Assembly (NCBI GenBank): GCA_964035575.1
Contig: OZ037855.1
Location: forward strand, 1,426,001 to 1,490,000
Source of the DNA: Rhynchopus sp. YZ270_cl-10
Lineage: Eukaryota; Euglenozoa; Diplonemea; Diplonemida; Diplonemidae
Reading direction: 5' to 3'
DNA: 64,000 nucleotides
The position numbers and the translations under genes are program-made. This document shows, piece after piece, positions 21,358 through 31,250 of this stretch (positions are counted from its first letter, which is position 1; each line of letters begins with the position of its first letter). The notes below the pieces were generated by a model. It saw nothing but the letters and a program-made list of their open reading frames with translations. It did not search any database and was not told where the DNA came from.

Positions 21358-22992
21358 ATGCGTGTGTCGTCTGTGCTTGTGGCAGCGTGCATGCTGTCGG
21401 TGGCGGCGGGCACTCCGAACTTCATGATCTTCATGCCCGACGACTTTGAGTTCAAGTGGAGCGAGGCACCGGAGGGGACGCCGCAGACTGCTGTGGAGAT
21501 CCCAACAGAGCACTTCAACCGCGTGCGTGACGACGGTGCGGTGTTTGAGCGTGCGTACACTGCAAGCCCGAAGTGTGCGCCGTCGCGCTTTTCGCTTCTG
21601 ACTGGACGCTACTCGAGCAGAGGCACGTACGCCGTGGCCCAGGCACGCCAGTCCTACAAGAACGACGCAAGCTGGAACGGGCGCACCTACATCGACGTCC
21701 CGCAGACGAAGCTGATTGGGCCCGACTACGCCCGCAACGTGCAGACTGTCCTGAAGGCGAACGGGTACGAGACGATCCACTCCGGGAAGTGGCATGTGTT
21801 CCCGAACGCTGACGAGGCTGCGTATCTGGCGGACTACAACTCGCTTGTTGCTGCGATTGAGAGCACGGGGTTCTCGACTGTGGCCTCGGCGTACGTGTCG
21901 AACATGGGCCCGAACGGGGAGACAGACGGGACGAACACGTGGTCGCACAACCCGGAGTGGATGGTGGAGACAGCCCTGGCGGCAGTGGCCACTGCTGTGG
22001 GGGCGAGCAAGCCGTTCTTCCTGCACATGACACCGACAGGGCCGCACAACCCGAAGACGTACAAGGCGCTGTTTGACTTCACTGTGCGCCAGACGCCTGC
22101 AGGTGTGCTGACGCAGGACCCCGTCACAACAATGCGGTCGCGCACAGACCTGTGGGCGGCTGCGGAGGCCCTGTCGGCTGACACGGACGTGCAGGAGATG
22201 CTTGCCGCAAACATGTGGGTGGACGACATGTTGGGTGCCATGCTTGACGGTCTGGACAACCTCCAGGTCCTTGACGACACTGTTGTCATTGTCTGCCTCG
22301 ACCACGGTGTTGACGGGAAGGCGACTCTTGGCGAGACCGGTACCCGCATCATGCAGGCTGTGATGCACCCCTCTGTGACTGTCTCGTCGGTTGCGTCTGT
22401 TGTCAGCAACATCGACACGCCTGCAACCATCCTCGACATGGCGGGGCTCACTGCACCTTACACCATCGACGGTGTGTCGTGGCTTGCCGAGGTGCAGGGG
22501 ACGGTGCCGGCAACAACGCTGCCCAAGTTTATGGAGTTTGGCCTTGAGCGTGCGGTGGTGGCCGGGGGCTTCAAGTACCACGAGGGTGCGCTGTACGACC
22601 TGGAGGGGGCGAACGTGGGCACAGACCTGTCTGGGGATGCTGGGCACGCAGGCACGCTGGCGGCGATGGAGGGGTACATGGCGTGCCACGACACGGACAC
22701 GTCGGCAGAACGCAACCATGTGGGCTCGTGCACGCAGACGTCGATTCCAAACGTGTTCGTGGTTGCGCGGAGCGCGTCTGTTCTGTCGTCTGAGGTGACG
22801 CGTGTGCGCCACAACGCCAGCAGCAGCAGCAGCAACGTGGTGCTCGACAGCGACGTTGTGCCGCTGTGGGCTGCGGGTGTGGCTCTCGTAGTCGTGATGT
22901 GCACTGCAGCACTGGCAATGCGGTGGTACATGCTTGCGAAGCAGAGACGCGTTGAAGAGAACTGTGTTGCAGAGAAGGCCGCTGTGCTCTGA
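21358..22992 (+). CDS. Membrane-anchored sulfatase
   Basis: 544 residues from the first ATG in frame. It has a signal peptide (about 1-18), an alkaline-phosphatase-fold sulfatase domain and a C-terminal TM helix (about 500-523) with a short tail, so the enzyme should face outside the cell or into the secretory lumen. Sulfatases hydrolyse sulfate esters. Visible catalytic elements: metal-binding Asp pair D28-D29 (FMPDDF); the signature CAPSRFSLLTGRY with Cys73, the residue normally converted to formylglycine, and Arg77; GKWH (K144, H146); and VCLDHG (D315, H316) for the second metal-site pair. Length is typical of the family. Cys rather than Ser at the active site implies dependence on a formylglycine-generating enzyme. 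The substrate cannot be told. Antisense open frames over this gene are compositional shadows. Confidence 0.9.
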   Translation: MRVSSVLVAACMLSVAAGTPNFMIFMPDDFEFKWSEAPEGTPQTAVEIPTEHFNRVRDDGAVFERAYTASPKCAPSRFSLLTGRYSSRGTYAVAQARQSYKNDASWNGRTYIDVPQTKLIGPDYARNVQTVLKANGYETIHSGKWHVFPNADEAAYLADYNSLVAAIESTGFSTVASAYVSNMGPNGETDGTNTWSHNPEWMVETALAAVATAVGASKPFFLHMTPTGPHNPKTYKALFDFTVRQTPAGVLTQDPVTTMRSRTDLWAAAEALSADTDVQEMLAANMWVDDMLGAMLDGLDNLQVLDDTVVIVCLDHGVDGKATLGETGTRIMQAVMHPSVTVSSVASVVSNIDTPATILDMAGLTAPYTIDGVSWLAEVQGTVPATTLPKFMEFGLERAVVAGGFKYHEGALYDLEGANVGTDLSGDAGHAGTLAAMEGYMACHDTDTSAERNHVGSCTQTSIPNVFVVARSASVLSSEVTRVRHNASSSSSNVVLDSDVVPLWAAGVALVVVMCTAALAMRWYMLAKQRRVEENCVAEKAAVL

Positions 22993-23451
22993 TTGGTGCC
23001 ACAGCACAGCTTCGTGTGACGTGTGAGGCCTACCAGCTTGCAAGGTTTCACTCTTCTTTATTCATGCATTGCCCACTTCACTTTCCCCTCCCCCTTGCAC
23101 TCGAGGTACAACTATCCGATACAGTTTGTGCCATGCTCACCACGCTTGCTCGCATGCGCACCGTGAGCTCCATTTGCTCTCAAGTGTTGCGCCAATGTAA
23201 TTTTGTTGGCGTTTTCACTTTGCTCTTCTATTTTTTGTTTTCAGATTCCCCCCCGCCTTTTTTCCAGGCTGAAGTTTAGGCGTAGCGGTAAACGTTTGTT
23301 ACCCATATTGGCACATGCTTGTCAATGTTGCTCATTGCTCGCGTATGTGTCTTGCTCTGTATTCAGGTTCTTCTCTTCTGTCCCTAATCAGGACTTTGTC
23401 GATGTTTTTTCCGATGCGCAAAGCAGACACATTACCAAAAAAAAAAAAAAA

Positions 23452-24802
23452 AAAACAAGTAATTGCTATCGGAAAAAAAACGGGGTGTGATGTGGAACTC
23501 CATCCTGTAGAAATAATCTACAACACGCCCAGCATTCTGCTCTTCTGCAGGTATGCTAACGCTCTTCGTACACTGCCAGACCCACTGGGACGCCAGCATC
23601 TGAAACGTTCAAGAAGGGGGCTGTCCTCTTCGTCCAGCACCATCTGCTCGATAGCGTTGTTGGACGTCGGCTCGGCAGGCTCGGCGTGTTCCAGCTCGTT
23701 TTTGTCCACAGGCTCCCCACATTGTCGTCGTCGTTAGAGCAGTGCGGAAGGAACACAGAATGCACAGACTACAACACATCGATCACACCAGGCGCATCAG
23801 CACCTCCAGCAAATCGCCAGGATGCTACAGTGGTTTCGAAAATCGCGCGGAGCTTTCCACAGCACACCCCGTTTTATCTTAGCAATTACTTGTCCTTGTT
23901 GTTATTGTTGTTTTCAACCACCTTCCTTCAACCCTTGTAGGATCAGTTGTTATTTTTTTCGCGAAAACGTGAAATTACACATTTCAAGAGAACAAATTAA
24001 AAAGGGTCCTTATTTGCATTTTTGGGATCCGTCCGTGCAGTGGTGGGGTCAATCTCGAAAATTGGACAATTTTTTGACCACTTAAATTTTGAGAAATATG
24101 AGCCCGGTTGCTTATACGTGGGGCCCATTTTTGGCCAAAATTTTCCTCAAAATCTGGTTTTGTAAAATTGACCCTTTACTCCCCCCCCACATCGATTTCA
24201 ATACTATACCTTACTTCACCTACGGTTGCCCTTACAGGGGGGGTGAAGGAAGGTAAGTTGAAAATTGAAAAGGGTCCTTATTTGCATTTTTGGGATCCGC
24301 CCGTGCAGTGGTGGGGTCAATCTCGAAAATTGGACAATTTTTTGACCACTTAAATTTTGAGAAATATGAGCCCGGTTCCTTATACGTGGGGCCCATTTTC
24401 GGCTAAAATTTTCCTCAAAATCTGGTTTTGTAAAATTGACCCTTTACTCCCCCCCCACATCGATTTCAATACTATACCTTACTTCACCTACGGTTGCCCT
24501 TACAGGGGGGGTGAAGGAAGGTAAGTTGAAAATTGAAAAGGGTCCTTATTTGCATTTTTGGGATCCGTCCGTGCAGTGGTGGGGTCAATCTCGAAAATTG
24601 GACAATTTTTTGACCACTTAAATTTTGAGAAATATGAGCCCGGTTCCTTATACGTGGGGCCCATTTTCGGCTAAAATTTTCCTCAAAATCTGGTTTTGTA
24701 AAATTGACCCTTTACTCCCCCCCCACATCGATTTCAATACTATACCTTACTTCACCTACGGTTGCCCTTACAGGGGGGGTGAAGGAAGGTAAGTTGAAAA
24801 AA
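23452..24802 (+). repeat. Segmental duplication, left copy (with expanded tail)
   Basis: From CAAGTAATTGCTATC onward this matches 27193-27990 closely: the same CTGTAGAAATAATCTACA hairpin, CTCTTCTGCAGGTATGC, CTGAAACGTTCAAGAA and CGCGCGGAG landmarks. The tail carries three 268-bp tandem units here and one in the right copy. A more diverged copy of the middle part lies at 58732-58920. I see no protein-coding logic in it, so it may be a non-autonomous mobile repeat. Confidence 0.8.
23999..24802 (+). repeat. 268-bp tandem repeat, three units
   Basis: The phrase AAAGGGTCCTTATTTGCATT starts at 24001, 24269 and 24537, an exact 268-bp period with very few differences. Each unit ends in a G-run, then GTGAAGGAAGGTAAGTTGAA. 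A single unit is present at 27725-27990, and a partial reverse-complement copy at 47801-47931. Confidence 0.95.
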
Positions 24803-25789
24803 AAATTAGAAAATAAAATAATGAACGCGCGTTACAGCCTCTCCATGCTTTCTGTTGTTAACTGTGAACTGAGCGTAAAATAAATCTTGGTCCACAGCGC
24901 GGGGGGCTGGTTGGTGTCTTTTTTGCTCCCTACCACTTACTCTTTTTGCCTCTGGCTCAATTAAGTGGTACCACCACACCTTCTGCCTGGAAGCATGGTC
25001 AGGTTCTTGTATCGCCTCTGCGCCCCCCCTTTTGTTTCTCTTTGTGCGATACGCTACGAAAACATGGCGTATATCCTTCTCTTTCACTGTTTATTATTTG
25101 GAACAACGTTTCTTTGAAAAGATGTGTCAAGGTACACTCCGCGACAGGTCTTTCAAATGCGTTCTTTTATGAAAATTTTTTGTTAACTACGAGCGCACGC
25201 GGGATCTTCATCGACTTTTTATTTTTTGCCAACTGCCTCGGAACGAACACACCAACAACAGAACTGCTACAGTGTGTCCACCTTTTAAGGGAGACTAAGC
25301 AGATGAGTAGATGGCTTAGGTTCTTCTTTAAAAACCCCTTTTTTTACGAACTTTGTTTTTCCTTCAAAGAATTTATGTTATTCATTTCTGCCAAACGGTT
25401 ACTTCCCTGAGGTGTAAGGCGCTCCCAAGCACACTGCACTTTCAGTAGTCCCCGATTTTCGTTAATGATTAACTAAAAACTTTGATAAGAAGGAAAAAGC
25501 TTTTTCCCCCACCAAGGTCGGGACGGCTTAGGTGATTGTGTACACAGCAATTGCCGCCCTCCCTTCACTTAGTCTTGCTCCTCTCCCCCTTAGGAAAGTG
25601 AACATCAGTTTTTGCAAATAGCAAAAAACCCCTTCTGAGACATTACCCCACCCACCCTAGCCTTTCCTCCATTCTTCTTACTTCACTTATCACTCAAATA
25701 GCTTTTCAAGCCCTGCAGACCGATTCTTGCTTCATGGCCGCATACAGACAGGGATGGGGTGCTTGTTTCTTTCATGCCCTTTGAATGTT

Positions 25790-25925
25790 GTGTATGTGGC
25801 ACTGTCACCAAACCAGCGTTTCATTGCAGAGTTTTGCTACAAATGTTTGGGCGTGTGGAACATTGAAACTGATGAATGTGTATTTGAAGACGTCTCAGAA
25901 AAGAGGTGTTTTGATGTTGCTGTAC
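25790..25925 (+). pseudogene. Fragment of a WD-repeat gene copy
   Basis: This stretch matches 26783-26915 near the 3' end of the intact WD gene: ALSPNQRFIA and then WNIETDECVFED are readable, as in the intact gene's ALSPNQRFIA and WNIETGECVFED. It is followed by CTTTCCTGCACCTTGCCTGG, which also follows the intact gene (27147). It therefore looks like the truncated 3' end of an older tandem copy. No full gene can be read here. Confidence 0.7.
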
Positions 25926-26027
25926 TCTTTCCTGCACCTTGCCTGGGTAACTCCACGTGGAAGATACGGAAAGACACATGTCTTGTTTCTGGAACAAACA
26001 CCACCCCACAGAGTTACTCCCCTGAAT

Positions 26028-27107
26028 ATGGACATCACGGGACACTTCGAGTCTGCAAGCTGTGTGATAGAAGTGGATAAGAGTGACACCCTTGCACAGG
26101 TGAAAGGGAAGCTTCTTGCGGAGCTTGGCGTGCCACCTGCTCGCCATGTTGGTGTGCAGATGAGAGGCGGTGGCGACATCGGCGACGACGACTTGCGCAT
26201 CTGCGACACGCAGATCGATGAGGGATGTGCCGTTGAGCTGTACTGCACTGGTGCCAACATCACCCCTGGGTTGATTCAAACTTCACATACCACATACTCG
26301 CTTACACTCTCCCCGTGTGATCGGTACCTTGCAGTTGTGCCTTGCAGACTCGGGGTTCTGTCCATCTTCGACACGGCAACACATGAACGTCTGTGCCACT
26401 TTCCTGCAACGGTGAGTTCTACCCCAGCATTCTCACCTTGCAGTGAGTGGATTTCATGCGTCAACGAGGACATGGATGCCGAAGTTCATCACGTGAAGAC
26501 AGGTGCATTGGCGCAGTCCTTTGGAGAAGGTGATGTGATGAGAAACGCAACGGCGTGGTCGCCCTGTGGAACAAAGCTGTTGGCGTGCTGCATAAACAAG
26601 GGTTTGCAGGTGTGGGACATTGCAACAGGCGTTGTTGTGCATGAATGGGGCCACATTGTGGAGTGCAACTGTGTCATGGTTGTGACAGGCGACAGGGTGG
26701 CGATGTTTGCGAAGGAGAGCGTCACTGTCTGGGACTACACGACAGGGGTGGAGGTGCTTGTTCTTACATGCCGCTATGGTGTTGATTTTATGGCACTGTC
26801 ACCAAACCAGCGCTTCATTGCAGCGTGTTGCAGCAGCTATGTACATGTCTGGAATATTGAAACTGGCGAATGTGTATTTGAAGATGGCTCAGGAAGCTAC
26901 TGGGCGGATGTTGCTGTGTCCAACGACATTGTTGCTGCCTACGCCGGGACACTGTGCGTGTGGTCCATGTCAACAGGGGAACAACTGTTACTCCGTGAAA
27001 TTGAGAACAATGGTTCTTACGGTGTTGCCATCAGCAGCTGTGGTGGTGTGGTGATGTACTGCAGGAATGAAGGTGTTGAGATTGTTGACATCTCACACCT
27101 GTCTTGA
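26028..27107 (+). CDS. Ubiquitin-like domain plus WD-repeat protein
   Basis: 359 residues. The start at 26028 (MDITGHFES) is chosen because sequence upstream in the same frame belongs to a WD-gene fragment in another frame and has no protein character. Residues about 1-80 resemble a ubiquitin-like fold: IEVDKSDTLAQVKGKLLAEL, then a DIGDDDLRICDTQIDEGCAVEL stretch in which the end matches the usual turn and last strand. Residues about 90-355 hold WD-like repeats, with SPCDRYLAV, WSPCGTKLLACC, VWDIATG, VWDYTTG, HVWNIETG and VWSMSTG units, probably one beta-propeller. Such proteins act as scaffolds; the Ubl part suggests a link to ubiquitin handling, but this is inference. The gene lies between two copies of a segmental duplication and beside a truncated sister copy, so it belongs to a locally duplicating family. 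Confidence 0.75.
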   Translation: MDITGHFESASCVIEVDKSDTLAQVKGKLLAELGVPPARHVGVQMRGGGDIGDDDLRICDTQIDEGCAVELYCTGANITPGLIQTSHTTYSLTLSPCDRYLAVVPCRLGVLSIFDTATHERLCHFPATVSSTPAFSPCSEWISCVNEDMDAEVHHVKTGALAQSFGEGDVMRNATAWSPCGTKLLACCINKGLQVWDIATGVVVHEWGHIVECNCVMVVTGDRVAMFAKESVTVWDYTTGVEVLVLTCRYGVDFMALSPNQRFIAACCSSYVHVWNIETGECVFEDGSGSYWADVAVSNDIVAAYAGTLCVWSMSTGEQLLLREIENNGSYGVAISSCGGVVMYCRNEGVEIVDISHLS

Positions 27108-27146
27108 CTCCACTTCCACAAATGAATGCCGTCTAACTCTACTTAC

Positions 27147-27990
27147 CTTTCCTGCACCTTGCCTGGGTAACTCCATCCAAAAAGAGAAAAAAACAAGTAA
27201 TTGCTATCAGAAAAAAAACGGGGTGTGCTGTGGTTATGGGGGGACCCACACTCTTGAACACTGGCCTGTAGAAATAATCTACACTCTGCTCTTCTGCAGG
27301 TATGCGAAAACACTGCCAGAACCACTGGGACGCCTGCACTTGAAACGTTCAAGAACGGGGGCTGTCATCCTCAGACCCCTCTTCGTCCAGCACCATTTGC
27401 TCGATCGATGGTCGGCGTGTTCCAGCTCGTTGTCGTAGCCTCCCACTCATCGTCGTTGCCGGAGGAGGAGTGCGCAAGGAACACAGACGACTAATTGTGG
27501 TCGATCACACCATGCGCATCAGCACCACCCAGCAAAGCGCCAGGCTGCTATGTTGGTTTCAAAAACCGCGCGGAGTTTCCCACAGCACACCTCGTTTTTT
27601 TTCTTAGCAATTCCTTGTTTTATTGTTGTTGTTGTTGCAACACACCTTCCTTCAACCCTTGTAGGATCAGTTGTCATTTTTTTCTAGAAAACTTGAAATT
27701 ACACATTTCAAGAGAACAAATTAAAAAGGGTCCTTATTTGCATTTTTGGGCTCCGCCCGTGCAGTGGTGGGGTCAATCTCGAAAATTGGACAATTTTTTG
27801 ACCACTTAAATTTTGAGAAATATGAGCCCGGTTGCTTATACGTGGGGCCCATTTTTGGCCAAAATTTTCCTCAAAATCCGGGTTTGTAATATTGACCCTT
27901 TACTCCCCCCCCACATCGATTTCAATACTATACCTTACTTCACCTACGGTTACCCTTACAGGGGGGGTGAAGGAAGGTAAGTTGAAAACA
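27147..27990 (+). repeat. Segmental duplication, right copy
   Basis: It begins just after the WD gene with CTTTCCTGCACCTTGCCTGG and follows the left copy (23452 onward) through to a single 268-bp unit at 27725-27990. The two copies flank the WD gene as direct repeats. Confidence 0.8.
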
Positions 27991-28038
27991 AGAGTGATGA
28001 AGTATGCGTATGCAACTCTACTCACCACAAAAAAAAGT

Positions 28039-28088
28039 AGTGGAACACACTCTAGGGTGGCTACACTAATTCAACCGAGTTTTCAAAA
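28039..28088 (+). repeat. 50-bp repeat shared with 10789-10838
   Basis: Starts CACTCTAGGGTGGCTACACT and ends in CAAAAAA. It sits 39 nt before the first ATG of the cyclase frame, so the cyclase promoter or 5' leader may include repeat-derived DNA. Confidence 0.65.
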
Positions 28089-28126
28089 AATCCCTCCCCG
28101 AATTTCCACCAAGTTTCTTTTCTTCT

Positions 28127-30496
28127 ATGACTGTACTGTCTAATTTAACACAACCACACTACTACCCAGAGGCATCCCTTATCCCCATACACGGGGCTGG
28201 GGGGACCACTATGTACAGTACGCAGCGTGTTTTTGACGCGATAGCAGAAATTTTTTTGCGTCCGGATGACAGTGCAAACACTGTGCTGCGGAAGAGGGTG
28301 CTGCTTGCGTGGCAGTGCGTTGCTGTGCCGGTGGCGCTCTTTGCGTTGACCTTTATAGGGGAGGGCCTACACACGCGGCTGGAGGTGGGGTGCCTGTTGG
28401 CATTGCTTGCGAGCCTTTCTGCGTTCTGCCTTCTTCTTGCAAAACGGACGCCACGTGACGCTTTTATTATTGCCCTTTTCTCGACCTTCATTGCAGCAGT
28501 ACTGCTCATCGACCTCAGCACCGCAGAAGTCTCTGCATCACGCATCTGGCCAGTTCTCATTGTCATTCTTGATGCTTCAATAGTCATGAACACTGCCCCC
28601 CACATCACTGCCGCATTCCTGGTGATCACATTGCTGTGGCTTGCCCTGACACATCTCGAAGGTGCATTTAGGTTTGGTCTATTTGACCTTCCGGGTGGGT
28701 ATTCCCAGGAGCAAAAGAAGGAGGCATTGTGTGGATGCGAGACGGTACCGTGTGGCGGGTATGAATGGGGGTGGATCGGGGGCTGGGTGCTGAGCGTGCT
28801 TGCGGTCGTGATGAACACAATGTTTTTCCGCGCCTTTGCGGTGGAGTTGGTTGTGAAGCAGACTCGCATCGATGAAACGGTGCTGGCTGTGCAGAGGGTC
28901 GCTGCGTGCCTCACCTCCTGCTCCACAGAAGAAGCTGTATTGGTCTTAGAGGCGAGCGAAGGCACACTCCCACCACAAGCCCTCACCGCGCTCACCGCAA
29001 TCATCCGCAGTGTCCGAGCGTACAAACCGTTCCTCCCGCCCTCTCTCTATGAAGACCGTACCATCAAAGATCGAACCATGGATGTCCATTTCACCCCTGG
29101 ATGCGGCCAAGCGGATCCTCGCGTTGCATTTGTGTTTACGGATATCAAATCGTCGACCGCACTGTGGGATGCGATCCCCGACGGCATGCAGGAGGCCCTC
29201 AAGGTGCACAACACCCTCACCCGCAGCCTTATCACCCAATTCTACGGATGCGAAGTCAAAGCGATAGGCGATGCCTTCATGGTCGCCTTTGAAACGGCTG
29301 AACGTGCCCTCCGCTTTGCTCTGACCCTGCAAGAAGCGCTCATGGACGCAGATTGGCCTAAAGAGCTTCTGTCACACCCACAGTGCGCAACAGATGGAAG
29401 GCTATGGGGTGGTCTTTGTGTGCGCATGGGTGCACACATCGGGCGGGTAGCGCTCAACGTCAACGCTATGACCGGGCGGGTGGATTACTATGGACAAACC
29501 GTGATAAAAGCGGCACGTCTCGAAGCAGTGTGTGTCGCAGGTAGCGTCGCCGCGTCCAGAGCACTCCTTGATTCAGCGGTGTCACCTTCAACAGATTTGG
29601 AGGCATCTGAGATGGACATCGTACACAGCGGGGCACACAATGTGAATGGCACTTCCTATGTTTGCATGCAGATGGGGACCATGCAGCTGAAGGGTGTGGA
29701 AGGGGAGATGGAGCTGTACGCACTGTTGCCGACAGCGTTGAAAGGGAGGAGAGGGTATGTGGAGCAGCAGATTGCGGGGAGAACACAGGCGACGTTGATG
29801 GGCGAGGCGGAGGTGGAGCAGGCCCCACTGCATAAACGGCTTTTGGTGCACAAAGCGGCGGTGCTCTCTGGGGGGTTGGAGGAGAGCGAGGCGACTGCCG
29901 GGAGGGTGAATCTGGATCTGGCGAGCTCTCCTGATGTTGAAGCGTCAATGAATATGTTGCTTCATCAGCTTCTTGTCTGTCTTGCGCGTACAGACGGCCG
30001 ATTTGTGTCGTTGTGTGGTGCATCTGCATATGTCGGTTGGAATATCATCAACCGTTGCATCCCTCATATCGAAGGCTCCTTCCGTTTTGCAGCGCTTTTT
30101 CAAAGCTCGCTACAACGCATTGAGCGTGGCACCGCATCAATGGGCATCAGTACCGGCATGGTTCTAAGCGGTGGTGTGGGAACGGTGAGGCAACGCTTCC
30201 TTGCAGGGGTAGGCGAATGTGTCAGACAGAGCGAGCTTCTGAGCACGGCAGCAACACAGTCGGATGCGTTCTGTCTGTACACCTGCAACAGACAATGTGC
30301 CATTCAAGGCCTGTCACGGTGTTTGCTTCCATCGGATGTGGTGAACATCAGGTTCGAAGGTGTGGACATGCAGATCTACGAACTCAGCATTCCTCTCGTC
30401 CGCCAGGAGCGTGCTCTCACCATAGCCTGTCTTGAGGTATGCAGAGGGGCCGACACAGAAGAGGAGATGTCGGTATCGTACACTGCTGATTTGTAG
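28127..30496 (+). CDS. Six-TM class III nucleotidyl cyclase with a degenerate second domain
   Basis: 789 residues from 28127. A second ATG at 28211 (residue 29) is an equally good start. About six TM helices fill residues 55-245. The catalytic domain follows (about 325-540): VFTDIKSST with metal-binding Asp339, then VKAIGDAFMV with Asp382 and Lys378, and YYGQTVIKAARLEAV. In active class III cyclases the last motif normally reads V-N-x-A-A-R; here the Asn is Ile while the Arg is kept. Residues about 598-765 look like a decayed second cyclase domain: GRFVSLCGASAYVGWN, MGISTGMVLSGGVGT and GVGECVRQSELLSTAA follow the family order, but the metal Asp residues are absent. One chain thus carries a catalytic-like and a pseudo-catalytic domain. 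The probable product is cAMP or cGMP; the Lys before IGD favours ATP. Acts at a membrane. Confidence 0.9.
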   Translation: MTVLSNLTQPHYYPEASLIPIHGAGGTTMYSTQRVFDAIAEIFLRPDDSANTVLRKRVLLAWQCVAVPVALFALTFIGEGLHTRLEVGCLLALLASLSAFCLLLAKRTPRDAFIIALFSTFIAAVLLIDLSTAEVSASRIWPVLIVILDASIVMNTAPHITAAFLVITLLWLALTHLEGAFRFGLFDLPGGYSQEQKKEALCGCETVPCGGYEWGWIGGWVLSVLAVVMNTMFFRAFAVELVVKQTRIDETVLAVQRVAACLTSCSTEEAVLVLEASEGTLPPQALTALTAIIRSVRAYKPFLPPSLYEDRTIKDRTMDVHFTPGCGQADPRVAFVFTDIKSSTALWDAIPDGMQEALKVHNTLTRSLITQFYGCEVKAIGDAFMVAFETAERALRFALTLQEALMDADWPKELLSHPQCATDGRLWGGLCVRMGAHIGRVALNVNAMTGRVDYYGQTVIKAARLEAVCVAGSVAASRALLDSAVSPSTDLEASEMDIVHSGAHNVNGTSYVCMQMGTMQLKGVEGEMELYALLPTALKGRRGYVEQQIAGRTQATLMGEAEVEQAPLHKRLLVHKAAVLSGGLEESEATAGRVNLDLASSPDVEASMNMLLHQLLVCLARTDGRFVSLCGASAYVGWNIINRCIPHIEGSFRFAALFQSSLQRIERGTASMGISTGMVLSGGVGTVRQRFLAGVGECVRQSELLSTAATQSDAFCLYTCNRQCAIQGLSRCLLPSDVVNIRFEGVDMQIYELSIPLVRQERALTIACLEVCRGADTEEEMSVSYTADL

Positions 30497-31250
30497 AGTT
30501 GTAGAGAGCCGTAAAACCTTTGTTTTGTAGACGGCTGTGCGGAAGAAACCGATTAATTTATTTGCCAACCTCAAAATGGATGAAGGACTGCACGGTTGGG
30601 GTCCACCACTACACCAGTCATGTTACCCAGGAGAGGTTGTATACTTCGTATCAGCTTTTTTCTCCCCAGAAAGTTGAGTATGTGTGTGTTTATTTCTTGC
30701 ATTCTCTTGTGATGGGAATAGTAGAAAAGGATTGTTTTTATGTTCATAATATTGTGTATTTTGGGAATGTGTTGAAGTTCCTTTTTGAATTTTCCCAACG
30801 GAAAATTCCTAAAATAAAACGTGTGAGGAAAGTAAATCAGGGGTTAAGTTTGACCCGGTTTTCCGGTTTTGAAAACCGGGTTTTCCCCGGGGGGTCCGTA
30901 AGTTTGTGTATTAGTGTGTAAAATTTCCGGCCCTTTTGGGTGAAAAAAAAAAAGGGTGAGGGGAGTTGGGTCCAGTCATAGGGGGTATAGCATATTTTTT
31001 GGAAAATTCTTCAAAAAAGCAAGGATTTTTGCTGAGCACAATGAAATTTTCAGAAAAATCCCAATTTTCGGCCAAATTTGGAGCAAATTAGGGCCCACAC
31101 ACCCCGATTTTGGGTCAAAAACCGACTTCATTTTTGCTCAGGAGTGCCTACGATTACGTAAACCAGAGGTCCTCTGGATGCATGCATTGATAAACACAAC
31201 ACTGGAAATTGCAAGGAACAGGTCTGCATGCGTGTTCTCTAGCCACTACA
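30497..31250. other. Gene-free stretch after the cyclase
   Basis: No gene seen. A diverged copy of the GTCCACC...AGTCATGT...CAGGAGAGG repeat lies at about 30600-30645. The stretch 30953-31015 (GTGAGGGGAGTTGGGTCCAG) recurs in reverse complement at 55238-55290. A CCGG-rich palindromic patch lies at 30857-30895. Confidence 0.5.

Larger units (their letters stand above)
22993..25720. other. Gene-free region made mainly of repeats
   Basis: Between the sulfatase and the WD region I see no gene. It contains the left copy of a segmental duplication (23452-24802) and, near 25290, a weak copy of the GCACGAGAGGC-type motif (CTAAGCAGATGAGTAGATGG). Confidence 0.5.

Noticed and set aside
21262-23043. 593-codon antisense frame over the sulfatase
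   Set aside because: It is rich in Arg and His from reversed GC-rich codons, has no motif, and lies entirely opposite a clear sulfatase.
25785-26027. N-terminal extension of the WD protein
   Set aside because: The sequence is a WD-gene fragment read in the wrong frame; the domain start fits the ATG at 26028.
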